NCBI GenBank assembly: GCA_943735955.1
Contig: OX030960.1
Coordinates: 3,922,233 to 3,986,232, forward strand
Origin: Piscicola geometra
Lineage: Eukaryota; Annelida; Clitellata; Hirudinida; Piscicolidae
DNA: 64,000 nt
Direction: 5' to 3'
Below, in pieces: positions 26,332 to 38,259 of the stretch (position 1 is its first letter; every line of letters begins with the position of its first letter). The notes below the pieces were generated by a model. That model worked only from the letters and a program-made list of their open reading frames with translations, made no database searches and had not been told where the DNA came from. Made by a program: the position numbers and the translations under genes.

Positions 26332-26396
26332 CTCAAAAACAGCATTGAAACGTTAATTTAACTATTTAAATTATAATTGAGCTTATTATTATCAAT

Positions 26397-26936
26397 AAAA
26401 TAAGGTTTGAGATCTACAGCTCTTCTTTGAAGAAGGACTCACTGAGAACATTAGCTTCTGCTTTGGTTCTCAGTCAAATTGACTATGGCAATATCATTCT
26501 TACTGGGTTGCCAATGACGCAGCTGCAGAAAATTCAGTCTATAATCAACACCACAGCTAGGCTCATAACAGGTGCTAGAAAGTATGATCACATCAGCCCT
26601 GTTCTCAAGGAGCTTCACTGGCTTCGTGTTGAAAATAGAATTGAATACAAAAACATCTTGTTAATGCACAAGTGTCTGTCTAATGAGTGTCCAGATTATT
26701 TGTCGAGTAGCATTGTCATGAGAGCAAGTCTTCCCCAGAGGGAAAGACTCAGATCTGCTAGGTCAAGAGATGTAGTTCCACAGAGCTACAAACTCAAGTA
26801 TGCAGGTGCAAGAAGCTTTTTTGTTACAGCGCCGACTCTTTGGAATAGTCTTCCCAATAGACTCAAATCCCCGAGCTCGACCGCGACATTCAGCCGTTAC
26901 CTGAAAACGTACTTGTTCGACCGATCAAAATAACTT
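26397..26936 (+). pseudogene. Non-LTR retrotransposon (CR1/Jockey-like) reverse transcriptase C-terminus, 5'-truncated
   Basis: The open frame from about 26400 to the TAA near 26933 encodes the thumb and C-terminal part of a LINE ORF2: SQIDYGNIILTGLP, then LQKIQSIINTTARLI, LKELHWLRVENRIEYKN and APTLWNSLPNRL, ending LKTYLFDRSK. These are the conserved blocks after the RT catalytic core in CR1/Jockey-type elements. The catalytic core and endonuclease are missing, as in a typical 5'-truncated insertion. The frame has no internal stop, so this copy is fairly young. The 3' untranslated part probably runs to about 27597. Confidence 0.88.
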
Positions 26937-27159
26937 ACAAATTTACTGCTCATTTTTCATTAATCAATTTCTTGCTTCCCAATTTCATTCTTTTTTTATA
27001 TTCATACTAATGGTCAATAATAATTGTAAAATAAATAATAATAATAAATAAAAATAATTATAATAATATAAATAGATATTTACTTTTTTTCTTAAATGTA
27101 GTGTTATTATCATTTCAGTTTCAATCTTTAAAAAATAAAAATAAAAATGATTTTGTCTA

Positions 27160-27225
27160 TTAAAAAAAAAATATATATATATATATATGTGTGTATATAT
27201 ATGAATATGTGTGTATATATAAAAA
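27160..27225. repeat. AT/GT microsatellite
   Basis: A run of A, then (AT)n with tgtgtgtata interruptions, next to the tail of the tRNA-derived SINE. It probably grew from the SINE's A/T-rich tail. Confidence 0.8.
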
Positions 27226-27227
27226 AA

Positions 27228-27417
27228 AATGTCAGTTTTGTATAGCGCCCGGGCACGCAACTGAAGCGCCACTCACACGACATTAGCCGTGAAACACCGC
27301 ATCATATACACTAGGTATATGATAGCTCACGGATGGCTGAACAGGGATTCGAACTGGTGACCTTTAAGTTGCAGGTCCAACGACTTTACCATCTAAGCCA
27401 ACCCTCTCGCCAAATAT
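27228..27417 (-). mobile_element. tRNA-derived SINE
   Basis: On the minus strand from 27417 the sequence starts like a tRNA: an A-box-like TGGCTTAGATGG, an anticodon-arm-like stretch, and a B box GTTCGAATCCC. The T stem is badly mismatched, so it is not a working tRNA gene. A body of about 100 bases follows, ending GGGCGCTATACAAAACTGAC and an oligo-T/AT tail. Pol III promoter boxes, a body and a simple tail are the SINE layout. It appears inserted in the 3' part of the neighbouring LINE. Confidence 0.8.
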
Positions 27418-27529
27418 GTATATATATACAGAAATGATTATCTTGTTAAATTTCAATAATTTACTTTTCGTATACTTTCCATTTATTCATCTATCATTAT
27501 TAATATTATTATCAAATTTTTTATAACCG

Positions 27530-27600
27530 AGTGGTCTTGAAGCCCGTCCGGGTTTACGCCACGTTAATAACACTCGTCGTTGTATTGTATTGTATTTTAT
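27530..27600 (+). repeat. Probable LINE 3' end
   Basis: The block tacgccacgttaataacac followed by ttgtattgtattgtat closely resembles 55183-55246 (tactctacgttaataatagt, then gtattgtaatgtaatg). A shared end with a short tandem tail is typical of a non-LTR element terminus. It probably belongs to the LINE fragment upstream, split by the SINE. Confidence 0.55.
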
Positions 27601-27631
27601 AAAATTTGCAACATACATCTGATGAGTTAAC

Positions 27632-27962
27632 GGTTAACGGCTGCCGTTTTTGTAGCCACTCAAATAAATTTATGGAATAAACGGTTTGGGGTATAGTATT
27701 CTAAAATGTTAAAATCTTAGATTTAAATAAAAATTAAATATTATTAATCAGAATGTTTTTCGTGTGAATGTTGGTCGTTTGGAGTCTGTCAAGGAATGGC
27801 CGCAGCAAATCAAGATGTCCGCAAGGAACCAGGTGAGCTGCGACAAACAAGAGAAAGCCTTCCACAACAAAAACAGTTCCAGTGTTGGCAAAGACTTCTC
27901 CTTCACCTCTTGTCGCAGCCTCACACCAGTTGCAAGAAGATTAAGAAAAATTATGATTATGT
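27632..27962 (+). repeat. Dispersed repeat, copy A
   Basis: About 330 bp that match, in opposite orientation, 60903-61240. Shared blocks include caaataaatttatggaataa, gaatggccgcag-like and ggcaaagacttctccttcac. No reading frame is kept between the copies. In copy B the end nearest this one's start is a perfect hairpin, here decayed (ggctgccgtttttgtagcc). Family unknown. Confidence 0.75.
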
Positions 27963-28377
27963 TTTGTCGTTATGAAGATGATGTGGTGATGATTATGCTG
28001 TAGTAGGATTGTTGGTACTGTGGTGATGATTAAATTTTGTAATGGTAAAGACATTGATGATCATGGTGATGTGGGTGAGGTTGGATTATTAAGATTGATT
28101 GTTTTTTATTTAAATTGAGATATATATATACCTACATATATTGGAAGGGGTATAAAACCGGTTTTATTTAACAAATTTATTAAAATTATGATTGATTGAT
28201 GAGCTCATGAATTATATTTTAATATAATGTGATTTTATTTTATTTAAATAATATTGGTTATCATATTAGTTTATAATTGATTTTTTCAAATAGTTAATTT
28301 TTCTTCTTCAAAGTATTTTATAGATAACGCTACACTAAACTTTATCCATTTTATAATCATTAGATCTCTTTGTAAGA

Positions 28378-28398
28378 GCACGTTTATTTCAAACGTGC
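28378..28398. promoter_or_regulatory. Inverted repeat upstream of Hsp70
   Basis: GCACGTTT, five bases, AAACGTGC: a perfect 8-bp inverted repeat 210 bases before the Hsp70 start, with a tataaac motif at 28478 in between. It contains CACGTTT half-sites. I found no clear array of nGAAn heat-shock elements. A regulatory role is inference. Confidence 0.35.
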
Positions 28399-28607
28399 AT
28401 TCTCTCGTTCTGTAATTTCTAACTAGTTTTAAGTTTTCCATTAAAATATTACCTTTAAAAAAATTAAAATATTCATTTTATAAACTTATTTTGGTCATTA
28501 AAACTTTTAAACAAATATTTAGATATCTTACTAATTATATAAAAAAGATTATTCCGATTCTAAAAGATAAAAACTATTCAAAATTTAAAGTGAATTTCAC
28601 AAAAGTC

Positions 28608-30659
28608 ATGTCTAAAACCCCAGCAATCGGAATTGATCTGGGCACGACTTACTCGTGTGCCGGCGTGTTCCTGCATGGAAGGGTAGAGATCATAGCAAAC
28701 GATCAAGGCAAAAGAACCACTCCTAGTTACGTTGCTTTCACTGAGACTGAACGTTTAATTGGTGATGCAGCAAAAAGTCAAGTCGCCATGAACCCCAGTA
28801 ACACGGTGTTCGATGCCAAGAGATTGATAGGCAGGCAGTTCAACGATGCTTCAGTTCAGTCTGACATGAAACACTGGCCTTTCACCGTCTTGGACGATGG
28901 AGAAAAGCCGAAGATTCAAGTGAACTTCAAGGGCAAGCAGGTTACATTCTACCCTGAGGAGATCTCGTCAATGGTGCTTCTGAAGATGAAGGAGACAGCA
29001 GAGGCGTACCTGGGAGAGGCAGTGAAGGACGCGGTCGTCACAGTGCCTGCCTACTTCAACGACTCTCAGAGACAGGCTACCAAGGATGCTGGCACGATTG
29101 CAGGACTGAATGTGCTGAGGATCATCAATGAACCCACTGCTGCTGCCATTGCATATGGATTGGAAAAGAAGGAAGGTCATAACGTATTGATTTTTGACCT
29201 TGGCGGTGGAACTTTCGATGTGTCAGTGCTGCGCATTGAGGAGGGCATCTTCGAGGTGAAGTCGACAGCAGGTGACACTCACCTAGGAGGAGAAGACTTT
29301 GACAACCGTATGGTCGCCTATTTCATCAGCGAGTTCAAGAAGAAGCACAAGAAAGACATCTCTGCCAACAAGAGGGCGGTCAGAAGGCTGAGGACTGCTT
29401 GTGAACGTGCCAAGAGAACTCTCTCAAGCTCCAGCCAGACTTCACTTGAGATTGATTCCATGTTCGAGGGCATCGACTTCTACACCAGCATCACCAGGGC
29501 GAAGTTTGAAGAGCTGAACAATGATCTGTTCAAAGGCACACTGGATCCAGTCGAGCGGGCTCTGAAGGACGCCAAGCTGGACAAGGCGACCATCCACGAG
29601 ATTGTGTTGGTTGGTGGCTCGACCAGGATCCCCAAGGTGCAGAAGCTGCTGCAGGACTTCTTCAATGGCAAGGAGCTCAACAAGTCCATCAATCCGGACG
29701 AGGCAGTCGCTTATGGAGCTGGTGAGTTTTCATCATTTTTGTGACATATTTAAAGAATTGTATTACGGTTTTTGACTATCATAAAAAAATTTATTTAGTT
29801 TTTATATCACTTTACATGACACCACACAGCCATCCAAGCAGCAATCCTTGACGGAAACAAGTCAGAGGCGGTCCAAGATCTGCTGCTTCTCGACGTGATT
29901 CCATTGTCATTGGGTGTCGAGTCGGAGGGAGGTGTCATGTCGACGGTCGTCAAGCGCAACACCACCATGCCGACCAAGCAGACTGATGAGTTCACTACTG
30001 TTGATGACAACCAGACTGAGATTCTGTTCAAGGTACTTTTGTGTGCATGTTTCTTCAGTCATCTCACCAGCTATTTGAAAAAAAGCTTATAATTGTTTTA
30101 CTAATGATAATATAACGAAATTATATTATTCTTCAACTGCATATAGGTGTACGAGGGAGAACGGCCAATGACCAAAGACAACAACCTTCTCGGCCAGTTT
30201 GAACTGAACAGGATCCCACCAGCTCCCAAGGGAGTGCCCAAGATCAAAGTGACATTCCAGGTGGACTGTGATGGAATCATGCACGTGTCTGCGGAGGATA
30301 CGAGCACTGGCAGGGAGAGCAAGATCACCATCACGAACAACCGAGGTCGCTTGAGCAAGAGTGAGATTGAGAAGATGGTGAAGGATGCCGAGATGTACAA
30401 GGAGGAGGATGAGAGGCAGAGGAAACTCATCCTGGCGAGGAGTAACCTGGAGAGTTACGCACACAACATGATGACCACGGCTCAAGACGAGGCATTGGCT
30501 AACAAGCTGAGCACCAACGACCGAAACAAAATCCTCGACAAGTGCCACAAGGCCATCGAGGTGGTCGATCAGGATGGCGATGGCAAGGAGAACTATGAGG
30601 CACTGCTCAAGGACCTCCAGAACCTCTGTTCGCCCATTATGACCAAGTTATACATGTGA
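28608..30659 (+). CDS. Hsp70-family chaperone lacking the C-terminal EEVD tail
   Basis: Three exons, 28608-29721, 29830-30032 and 30147-30659, joined in phase, encode 609 residues. The start is the ATG before [15 protein letters not shown], where Hsp70 proteins normally begin; 39 open codons upstream have no ATG. All three Hsp70 signatures are present: [22 protein letters not shown] and [14 protein letters not shown]. The substrate-binding part ([16 protein letters not shown]..., [11 protein letters not shown]) and most of the helical lid follow. ATP-driven folding of client proteins in the cytosol is the family role. Oddities: both introns fall in the linker/substrate-binding half, and the protein stops at [10 protein letters not shown]. 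It therefore lacks the Gly-rich tail and the EEVD that cytosolic Hsp70s use to bind TPR co-chaperones; there is no KDEL or mitochondrial presequence either. A candidate AATAAA is at 31009. Divergent cytosolic Hsp70 is the best call. Confidence 0.95.
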
Positions 30660-31252
30660 AAATGGCACCTGTGTGTCTGACGCTTTTTGCATTGTACATC
30701 TCGTTTTATAGCTCTACTTTCGAAAAATTATTTCTTTACCCTATCTTTTAATTAGTTTTTCTTTGATTTCTTTGAAAGAAAAAAAACTACTTTTTACCCA
30801 TGGTTAGAAACATTCTGGTTAACGTGTATTAATTAAAATGTCTTTAATATGGCTTTCTTTAAATACAAGATAAAAAAGCCAATATGAAATGTAAAAAATA
30901 ATTTTATTTATTATATCTTAAGAGTTGCAAATACATACTTATATCTTAAATTTACATTGATATAAAGGTAAAATCGAATTAAAATAAGGCGCTACCACAC
31001 GTTATCTTAATAAACAGTTACAGTTTCCGCACAACTAATTTATAACTAATTCTATACCTTTATAACTATTTTTTTAAATTTATATGGTAAGTCTAATTTA
31101 TTTTTCAATTATTTTGGCCTACAACTAACTCATGAAATAATTTTCTTGCTAATCGATTTTCTAGTAATAATATGAAACTTTAAAGTTCAAAACTTCCTTT
31201 ATTATTTGTACCTTTTAATAAGAAATACAATAAAATAACTTTCCAATTAAAG
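30660..31252. other. Intergenic: Hsp70 3' UTR and TM9SF4 upstream region
   Basis: AT-rich. A polyadenylation-like AATAAA at 31009-31014 lies 350 bases past the Hsp70 stop. The remaining 240 bases before the next ATG must hold the TM9SF4 5' UTR and promoter. I see no distinct box. Confidence 0.5.
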
Positions 31253-34200
31253 ATGAGACCTGTCTTGTGTGTCATCTTGGCACTATGTGCTTCTGGCGTA
31301 ATGCCCTTATATGTGCCAGGAGTGGCTCCAAAGGATTTCCGCCAGAGCGAAACCGTTGATATAAGAGTGAGCTTACATTGTCCTCAACTTTATGCCAAAA
31401 AAAAATTAAATCATTTATTAAATTCTGAATGCGTGAATTATTTTTTCAAATATTAATTAAAATGTAATTTTCTATTGAACAGCTGTAAATACTAGCAGAT
31501 TTATTTACAAGTAAATGGCTAAAAATCATGAACTTTGCAGGCTGTGAAGTTGACAAGTGTGAAGGCACAGCTGCCATACGACTACTACGCCCTTCCCTTC
31601 TGCAAGCCCAACATCACTGAGTACAAGACTGAAAACCTTGGTTCTCTATTGTTGACTACCATTTATTTGTACAAAAATTAATAATAATAATTAATAATAT
31701 GAATAATAATGATAATTAGTTTCATAGTATTTAACAATTATTATTTATCATTTTAAATTACTCATTACTAAAACGTTCAGGTGAGGTGTTGAGGGGGGAC
31801 CGCATTGTGAACACTGCATATGAGGTGGGTCTTGCAAGAAATTAAATTATATAAATTCAAATATATATATATATAGATTTGATGAAAAAGATTTCATCAG
31901 TTAATTAATGTCTGTTGCATACTTAAATTCATACTTTTATAATATTTCTCTTCTATATTAACAAATGTATCTACTTTTTTCTTACACTTACACACACACA
32001 CCCAGGTTTCTATGCACATGAACAAGTCATGCAGTGTGATGTGCAAGATGTCTTTGACGTCCGAACAGACCAAGCAATTGTACACCTTCATCGAGGATTC
32101 GTACAATGTCCATCTGTCAGTGATGATGATGATGATGATGGTGTAGATGATGATGTTGGTGATGATGATGATAATGCTCAGGTTTAGAATAATCATTATG
32201 ATGATGATACTTTTTGTGACTACTGTTTGATATTATCACTTATTATTGTGTGCCATTACCACTCTCAACTCTCTTTCCACCAATACTACTTCCGTCACCA
32301 CCACTTTCAACCATCCCCATCAACACTACCATTATGACCACCCCATCCCCCCACTACCAACAACATCACTACTTTCATCAATACTTCTACCATCACCTCC
32401 ACCACCACCACCCACCACCCACGCGCCAGTTTGACGGACAACCTGCCCTGTTCGACGGAGATTGAGACGGCGACAGAGGCGCAATACGAGCATGGATACA
32501 GGCTTGGATACATGATGGATGGAATGGTAAGGAAGGGGAGGGGCAGGAAGGAGGGATGGAGGAAATAATGGGTCATAGGAAATGTTTGCGAGAAGATAAT
32601 TTTAGGAATATTTTGTGCGTGAAAAATGTTTTTTTTGTCTTTTTTCTTTTCACTATTTCATCTTTCAATTCTTAAATAAGCACTATTATCCAAATCTTTT
32701 CCCCAGCCATCATTCGACTTCCACAAGCATCACTATAAGCACCTCCACCACCATCACAACCATCATCGACACCACCAACACAAACCCATGATCATCATCA
32801 TTATCCCCACCACCACAAAAAGCATCATCACCAACACAAGCCCATTATCATCATCACCACCATCATCATCACCACCACCACCATCATCATCACCACCATC
32901 ATCGCCATCACCACCATTATCATCATCACCACCATCATCATCACCACCACCACCATCATCACCACCACCATCATCATCACCACCACCAAGGCGTACGTCA
33001 ACAACCACATTCGCCTCATGCTCGAGTACAACCAGGAGGAAACCGCAGACATCTACAGAGTGGTCGGATTCAAGGTGGTATTGATGATGATGGTGGTGGT
33101 GGTGATGATGATGATAAGGGTGATATTGGGGCTGATGATGATGATTCATTATGTAAATTTTTTTATGCCTACTAGGCCTATACTTAATTATTATTATAAT
33201 ATAATTATTATTTATAGAAGTATTAAAAATATTATTAATATCATCATCAGGTGCAACCTAAGAGCATAGCTTGGGCATCGGGCAACAGCCAGAAGTGTGA
33301 CGTCAGTAAAGCTACCCAGAGCCTGCAAGTGCCCAAGGAAGGTGATGATGATGATAGTGGTGTTTGTGGGGGTGGTGGTGGTGGTAATGATGATGGGGAT
33401 AGTGAGGGGGGTTGTGGTGCTGATGGAAGTTAAGTAAATAGGTTAATACCACCATCGTCATTATCACTCCACCATCATTATCATCACTTAAGCACCACAA
33501 CATTCCCCACCATAAACCCCTCTTCGCACTACTATCTAAACACCCCCCTCTTCCAACACCCCTCTTCCAACACCCCCCTCCCAACATTCCTCTCTTACCC
33601 TCCTCCCAACACCCCCCTTCCAACACCCCCTCCGCTCAAAGGCCCGATGGACGTGACATGGACGTACGAGGTGAGCTGGGCGGTGAGCGGCGTGAGGTGG
33701 GCCTCCAGGTGGGACTCCTACTTGACGATGAGTGACGTAGAGATTCACTGGTTCTCCATCATCAACTCGCTCGTCGTCGTGCTCTTCTTGTCAGGTGGGT
33801 GCGTGGGTGGGTGGGTGGTCAATGGTGGGTGGGTGCGTGGGTGGGTGGGTGGTCCATGGTGGGTGGGTGCTCAATGGTGGGTGGGTGGTCAATGGTGGGT
33901 GGGTGGGTGCTCAATGGTGGGTGGGTGCTCAATGGTGGGTGGGTGCTCAATGGTGGGTGGGTGGTCAATGGTGGGTGGGTGGTCAATGGTGGGTGGGTGG
34001 TCAATGGTGGGTGGGTGCTCAATGGTGGGTGGGTGGTCCATGGTGGGTGGGTGGGTGGTCAATGGTAGGTGGGTGGGTGGTCAATGGTGGGTGGGTGGTC
34101 AATGGTGGGTAGGTGGGTGCTCAATGGTGGGTGGGTGGGTGGTCAATGGTGGGTGGGTGGTCAATGGTGGGTGGGTGGTCAATGGTGGGTGGGTGGTCCA

Positions 34201-35627
34201 TGGTGGGTGGGTGGTCAATGGTGGGTGGGTGGTCCATGGTGGGTGGGTGGGTGGTCAATGGTGGGTGGGTGGGTGGTCAATGGTGGGTGGGTGGTCAATG
34301 GTGGGTGGGTGGGTGGTCAATGGCGGGTGGGTGGGTGGTCAATGGTAGGTGGGTGGGTGGTCAATGGTAGGTGGGTGGGTGGTCAATGGTGGGTGGGTGG
34401 GTGGTCAATGGTGGGTGGGTGGGTGGTCAATGGTAGGTTGGTGGGTTTTCAATGGTAGGTGGGTGGGTGGTCAATGGTGGTGGGTGGGTGGTCAATGGTG
34501 GGTGGGTAGGTGGGTGGTGATGGTGATGGAGTGATAATGATGAGGATGTAATAGTAGTAATAGTACAAATTATTACCATAATTACGGGTTACTGATGGTT
34601 GCTCGTGTTTTTCTTTGTAAAAAAAAGTAATATTTGGAGAAAAAAAATTAATTTATGAAAATAATTTTAATTATAATAATTTAATAGTCAATAATTTGAT
34701 AATTTTAATTAGTTTTTTAATTTTTACAGGCATTCTGACGATGATCATCATCAGGACCCTCAGAAGGGACATCGCCAAGTACAACAAGATCGACGAAGAG
34801 GTTGTTCTTGTTGCTATTGTCGTATATTATTATTATTAGTAGTATTATTATTATGTTGTATCTATCACTCGTCTACTCCTTTTCTCCTCCTCCATCACTC
34901 ACTTTCTCTCTCTCTTTCTTCTCTATCCGCGCCTTTTTATAACATTTTTTTAATAACCTATAAATTATAGGCTATAATATCATACGCATTTATTAATCAT
35001 TGTTACTACCACTATTATTAATATTTTCATTATTATTATCCCTATTATTTTTACGATGATTATTATTATTATCATCATAACCATCACCCCCACAACCATC
35101 ATCACCCCCACAACCATCATCTCTCCCACAACCATCATCACCACCATAACCACCATCATCATCACCACCATAACCACCATCATCATCACCACCATAACCA
35201 CCACCACAACCACCATCATCACCACCACCACACAGGAAGAGGCGCTGGAGGAGTCGGGCTGGAAGCTGGTGCACGGCGACGTCTTCAGGCCGCCGCAACG
35301 ACCGCAACTGCTGTGCGCCCTGCTCGGTTCTGGCGTCCAGATCTTCTGCGTCACTTTCGTCGTCATCGGTCAGTTGGTTGCTTTGGCAATGGGGAGAGGG
35401 GGCTGGAAGGGCAGGCGTGGTTTTGTGGTTGTTTTGGGCGTGGTTTTGTGGTTGTTTTGGGCGTGGTTTTGGGGTTTTTAAGGGGGTGGTTTTGGGATTG
35501 TTTAGGGGGTGGTGGTTGGTTGTGGTTGGTTGTGAGTGGAACTTGTGAAGGGTCTTGTTCTTATGAGGTTGTTATTGACGGGGTTTTACAGGCTGTGTGT
35601 GGTGATCCCAATACACCACACAATGGT

Positions 35628-35684
<57 letters not shown>

Positions 35685-35996
35685 TACCAACAAATACAAC
35701 CGCACAGTGTTCGCCATGTTGGGTATGCTTTCTCCCGCCTCCCGTGGAGCCCTCATGACCGCTGGCATCTTCCTCTTCATGTTCATGGGGTGATTATTAT
35801 TTTTATTTTCATTATTATTATTATTATTCTTGTTTTTATTCCTGCTACTGCTTCGCGGTGCTGTGCTGCATATTTATTTTATATTCATTTATTTTAGAAG
35901 TTCTCAGCTAATAATATTAATATATATGATGATGATGATGATGATGATGAAGAATATATATTATTTTTATGAACATTATCAACATTTTTCACCGTT

Positions 35997-36051
<55 letters not shown>

Positions 36052-37010
36052 ATGTCATCATCAATGTCATCATCATCATCATCATCTACAGTCTGATCAG
36101 TGGTTATTATTCGGCTCGTCTGTACAAGACAATGAAGGGAACTCATTGGAAGAAGGCTGCTCTACTGGTGTGTTGGTGGTGCTGATGATGATGGTCATGA
36201 TGATGGAGCTGATGATGATGATGATGGTGATGGTGATGATGAGGATGATGATAACTAGTTGTAAATAGTGTTTGAGCATTTTTCATTGTGACATCTACCA
36301 ACCAACCAGACCATTATAACCAATTAACCAAACAACCATCCCAAGAATCCAATCATCTCACTATCCCATCCCAACCTTCCTACAATCCACACCAACCCAT
36401 CTCATCCTCCCTACCAACCACACTAAACCATCCCAACCTCCCTACAATCCACACCAACCCATCTCAATCTCCCTACCAACCACACCAAACCATCCCAACC
36501 AACTACACCAAACCATCCCAACCAACCACACCAAGCCATCTCAACCAACCACACCAAGCCATCCCAACCAACCACACCAAGCCATCCCAACCAACCACAC
36601 CAAACCATCCCGACCTCCCAACCTTCCCATCCCAACCAACCACACCAAACCATCCCAACCAACCACACCAAACCATCCCAACCAACCACACCAAACCATC
36701 CCAACCAACCACACCAAACCATCCCAACCATCCCATCCCAACCAACCACACCAAACCATCCCATCCCAACCAACCACCCACACGACAGACAGGCATGTTC
36801 TACCCATCGATCATCTTCGGCACGTGCTTCATCCTTAACTTCTTCATTCTCGGCAAGCATTCCTCTGGAGCTGTGCGTCTTATGATGATGATGATAAGGA
36901 TGATTTTTTATTATTATGATTTTTTCCTTTATTGGTATGTTGTTATTATTGTTATCGTCTCCTCTAAACTTCTTCCAAAGCCAGTAATAAGACAATCAGT
37001 AACATCACAA

Positions 37011-37083
<73 letters not shown>

Positions 37084-38170
37084 GTACACACATACACACA
37101 GGTACCCTTCAGCACAATGGTGGCTCTGGTGTGCATGTGGATGGGCATTTCCCTTCCACTCGTCTTCATCGGATACTTCTTCGGCTCTCGCAAACAGGTT
37201 CGCACGCTCATTCATTATTTATTATTTTTATTAACGTAGCGCTAAGAAAATCAATTGAGGCAAACATCGTATGATTGAATATGATTGCATATGATTAGAT
37301 ACATATGCAAAAGTCTTTTATGTAAAGTTTCCATTTAGATTTTTAAAACCATTTGCAAGCTTAATGTATTCATTATGCATACTTAATAGGCACACCCCCA
37401 ATGCATATTCATTACTACGCAGCCATACGAGCATCCGGTGAGGACGACGAAGATCCCGAGGCAGGTGCCCGAGCCGCAGTGGTACCTCAAGCCCACCATC
37501 GCGTATGCAGCCCTTTTGCTTTATTGTTATTTTATTTATTTTTTAACTATTTTTTTACTGGTTTTGTTTATTTAGTAATATTTTATTTTGATGATTTATA
37601 ATTTTTTTGATTTTGTTCTTTTTCGAAATGATTTTTCTATTTATATTATTATTATTGTTATTTTTTCTTTGTTATAATCATTATTATTATTAATAATAGT
37701 ATTATTATTAATATTAATTCTATTGTTATTGTTTGCAACTACTACTATCATCACCATGGCGCACAGGACGTTGTTGGCTGGCATTCTTCCCTTTGGAGCT
37801 ATGTTCATCGAGCTCTTCTTCATTTTCTCGGTTCTTCATTATCATCTTCATCATAATCATTATCACCACCACCATCATCACCATCATCATCACAACCATC
37901 ATACCCATCATCACCACCACCACCACCGGCCAATGCACCCTCTATCCCATAACCCAGGCGATCTGGGAGAACCAGTTCTACTACTTGTTCGGCTTCCTCT
38001 TCCTCGTCTTCCTCATTCTCATCATCTCCTGCTGCCAGATCTCCATCGTCATGACCTACTTCCAGCTCTGTGGAGAGGTTTTGTGGCGGTGATGGTGATT
38101 TATTATTTATTGTTTATTTATTGGTTTATTATTTATTATTCATTGTTATTGTTACTAATACTACTACTAC

Positions 38171-38259
<89 letters not shown>

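Larger units (their letters stand above)
15948..26394. other. AT-rich non-genic stretch
   Basis: No recognisable exon on either strand. It contains a short GAT-rich microsatellite near 22376-22430, an 80-bp tandem duplication (22647-22808), a hairpin (23591-23644) and a palindromic TATAC cluster (26271-26331). Short open frames here show no motif and look like chance. Confidence 0.5.

Noticed and set aside
27320..27417. Possible tRNA gene on the minus strand
   Set aside because: A and B boxes are present, but the T stem has several mismatches and there is a long SINE body; it is a tRNA-derived SINE head.
28491..28607. N-terminal extension of Hsp70
   Set aside because: The frame is open for 39 codons upstream but has no ATG and is AT-rich; the normal Hsp70 start is at 28608.
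32727..32990. Poly-His and poly-Ser/Pro open frames before TM9SF4 exon 6
   Set aside because: They are the (ATC/ACC)n intronic repeat. Joining exon 5 (32526) directly to 32991 keeps phase and gives the conserved family sequence.
33647..34534. Long open frames rich in Gly/Trp/Val repeats
   Set aside because: They run from TM9SF4 exon 8 into its intronic minisatellite. The repeat length keeps frames open by chance; splicing at 33794 joins cleanly to exon 9.
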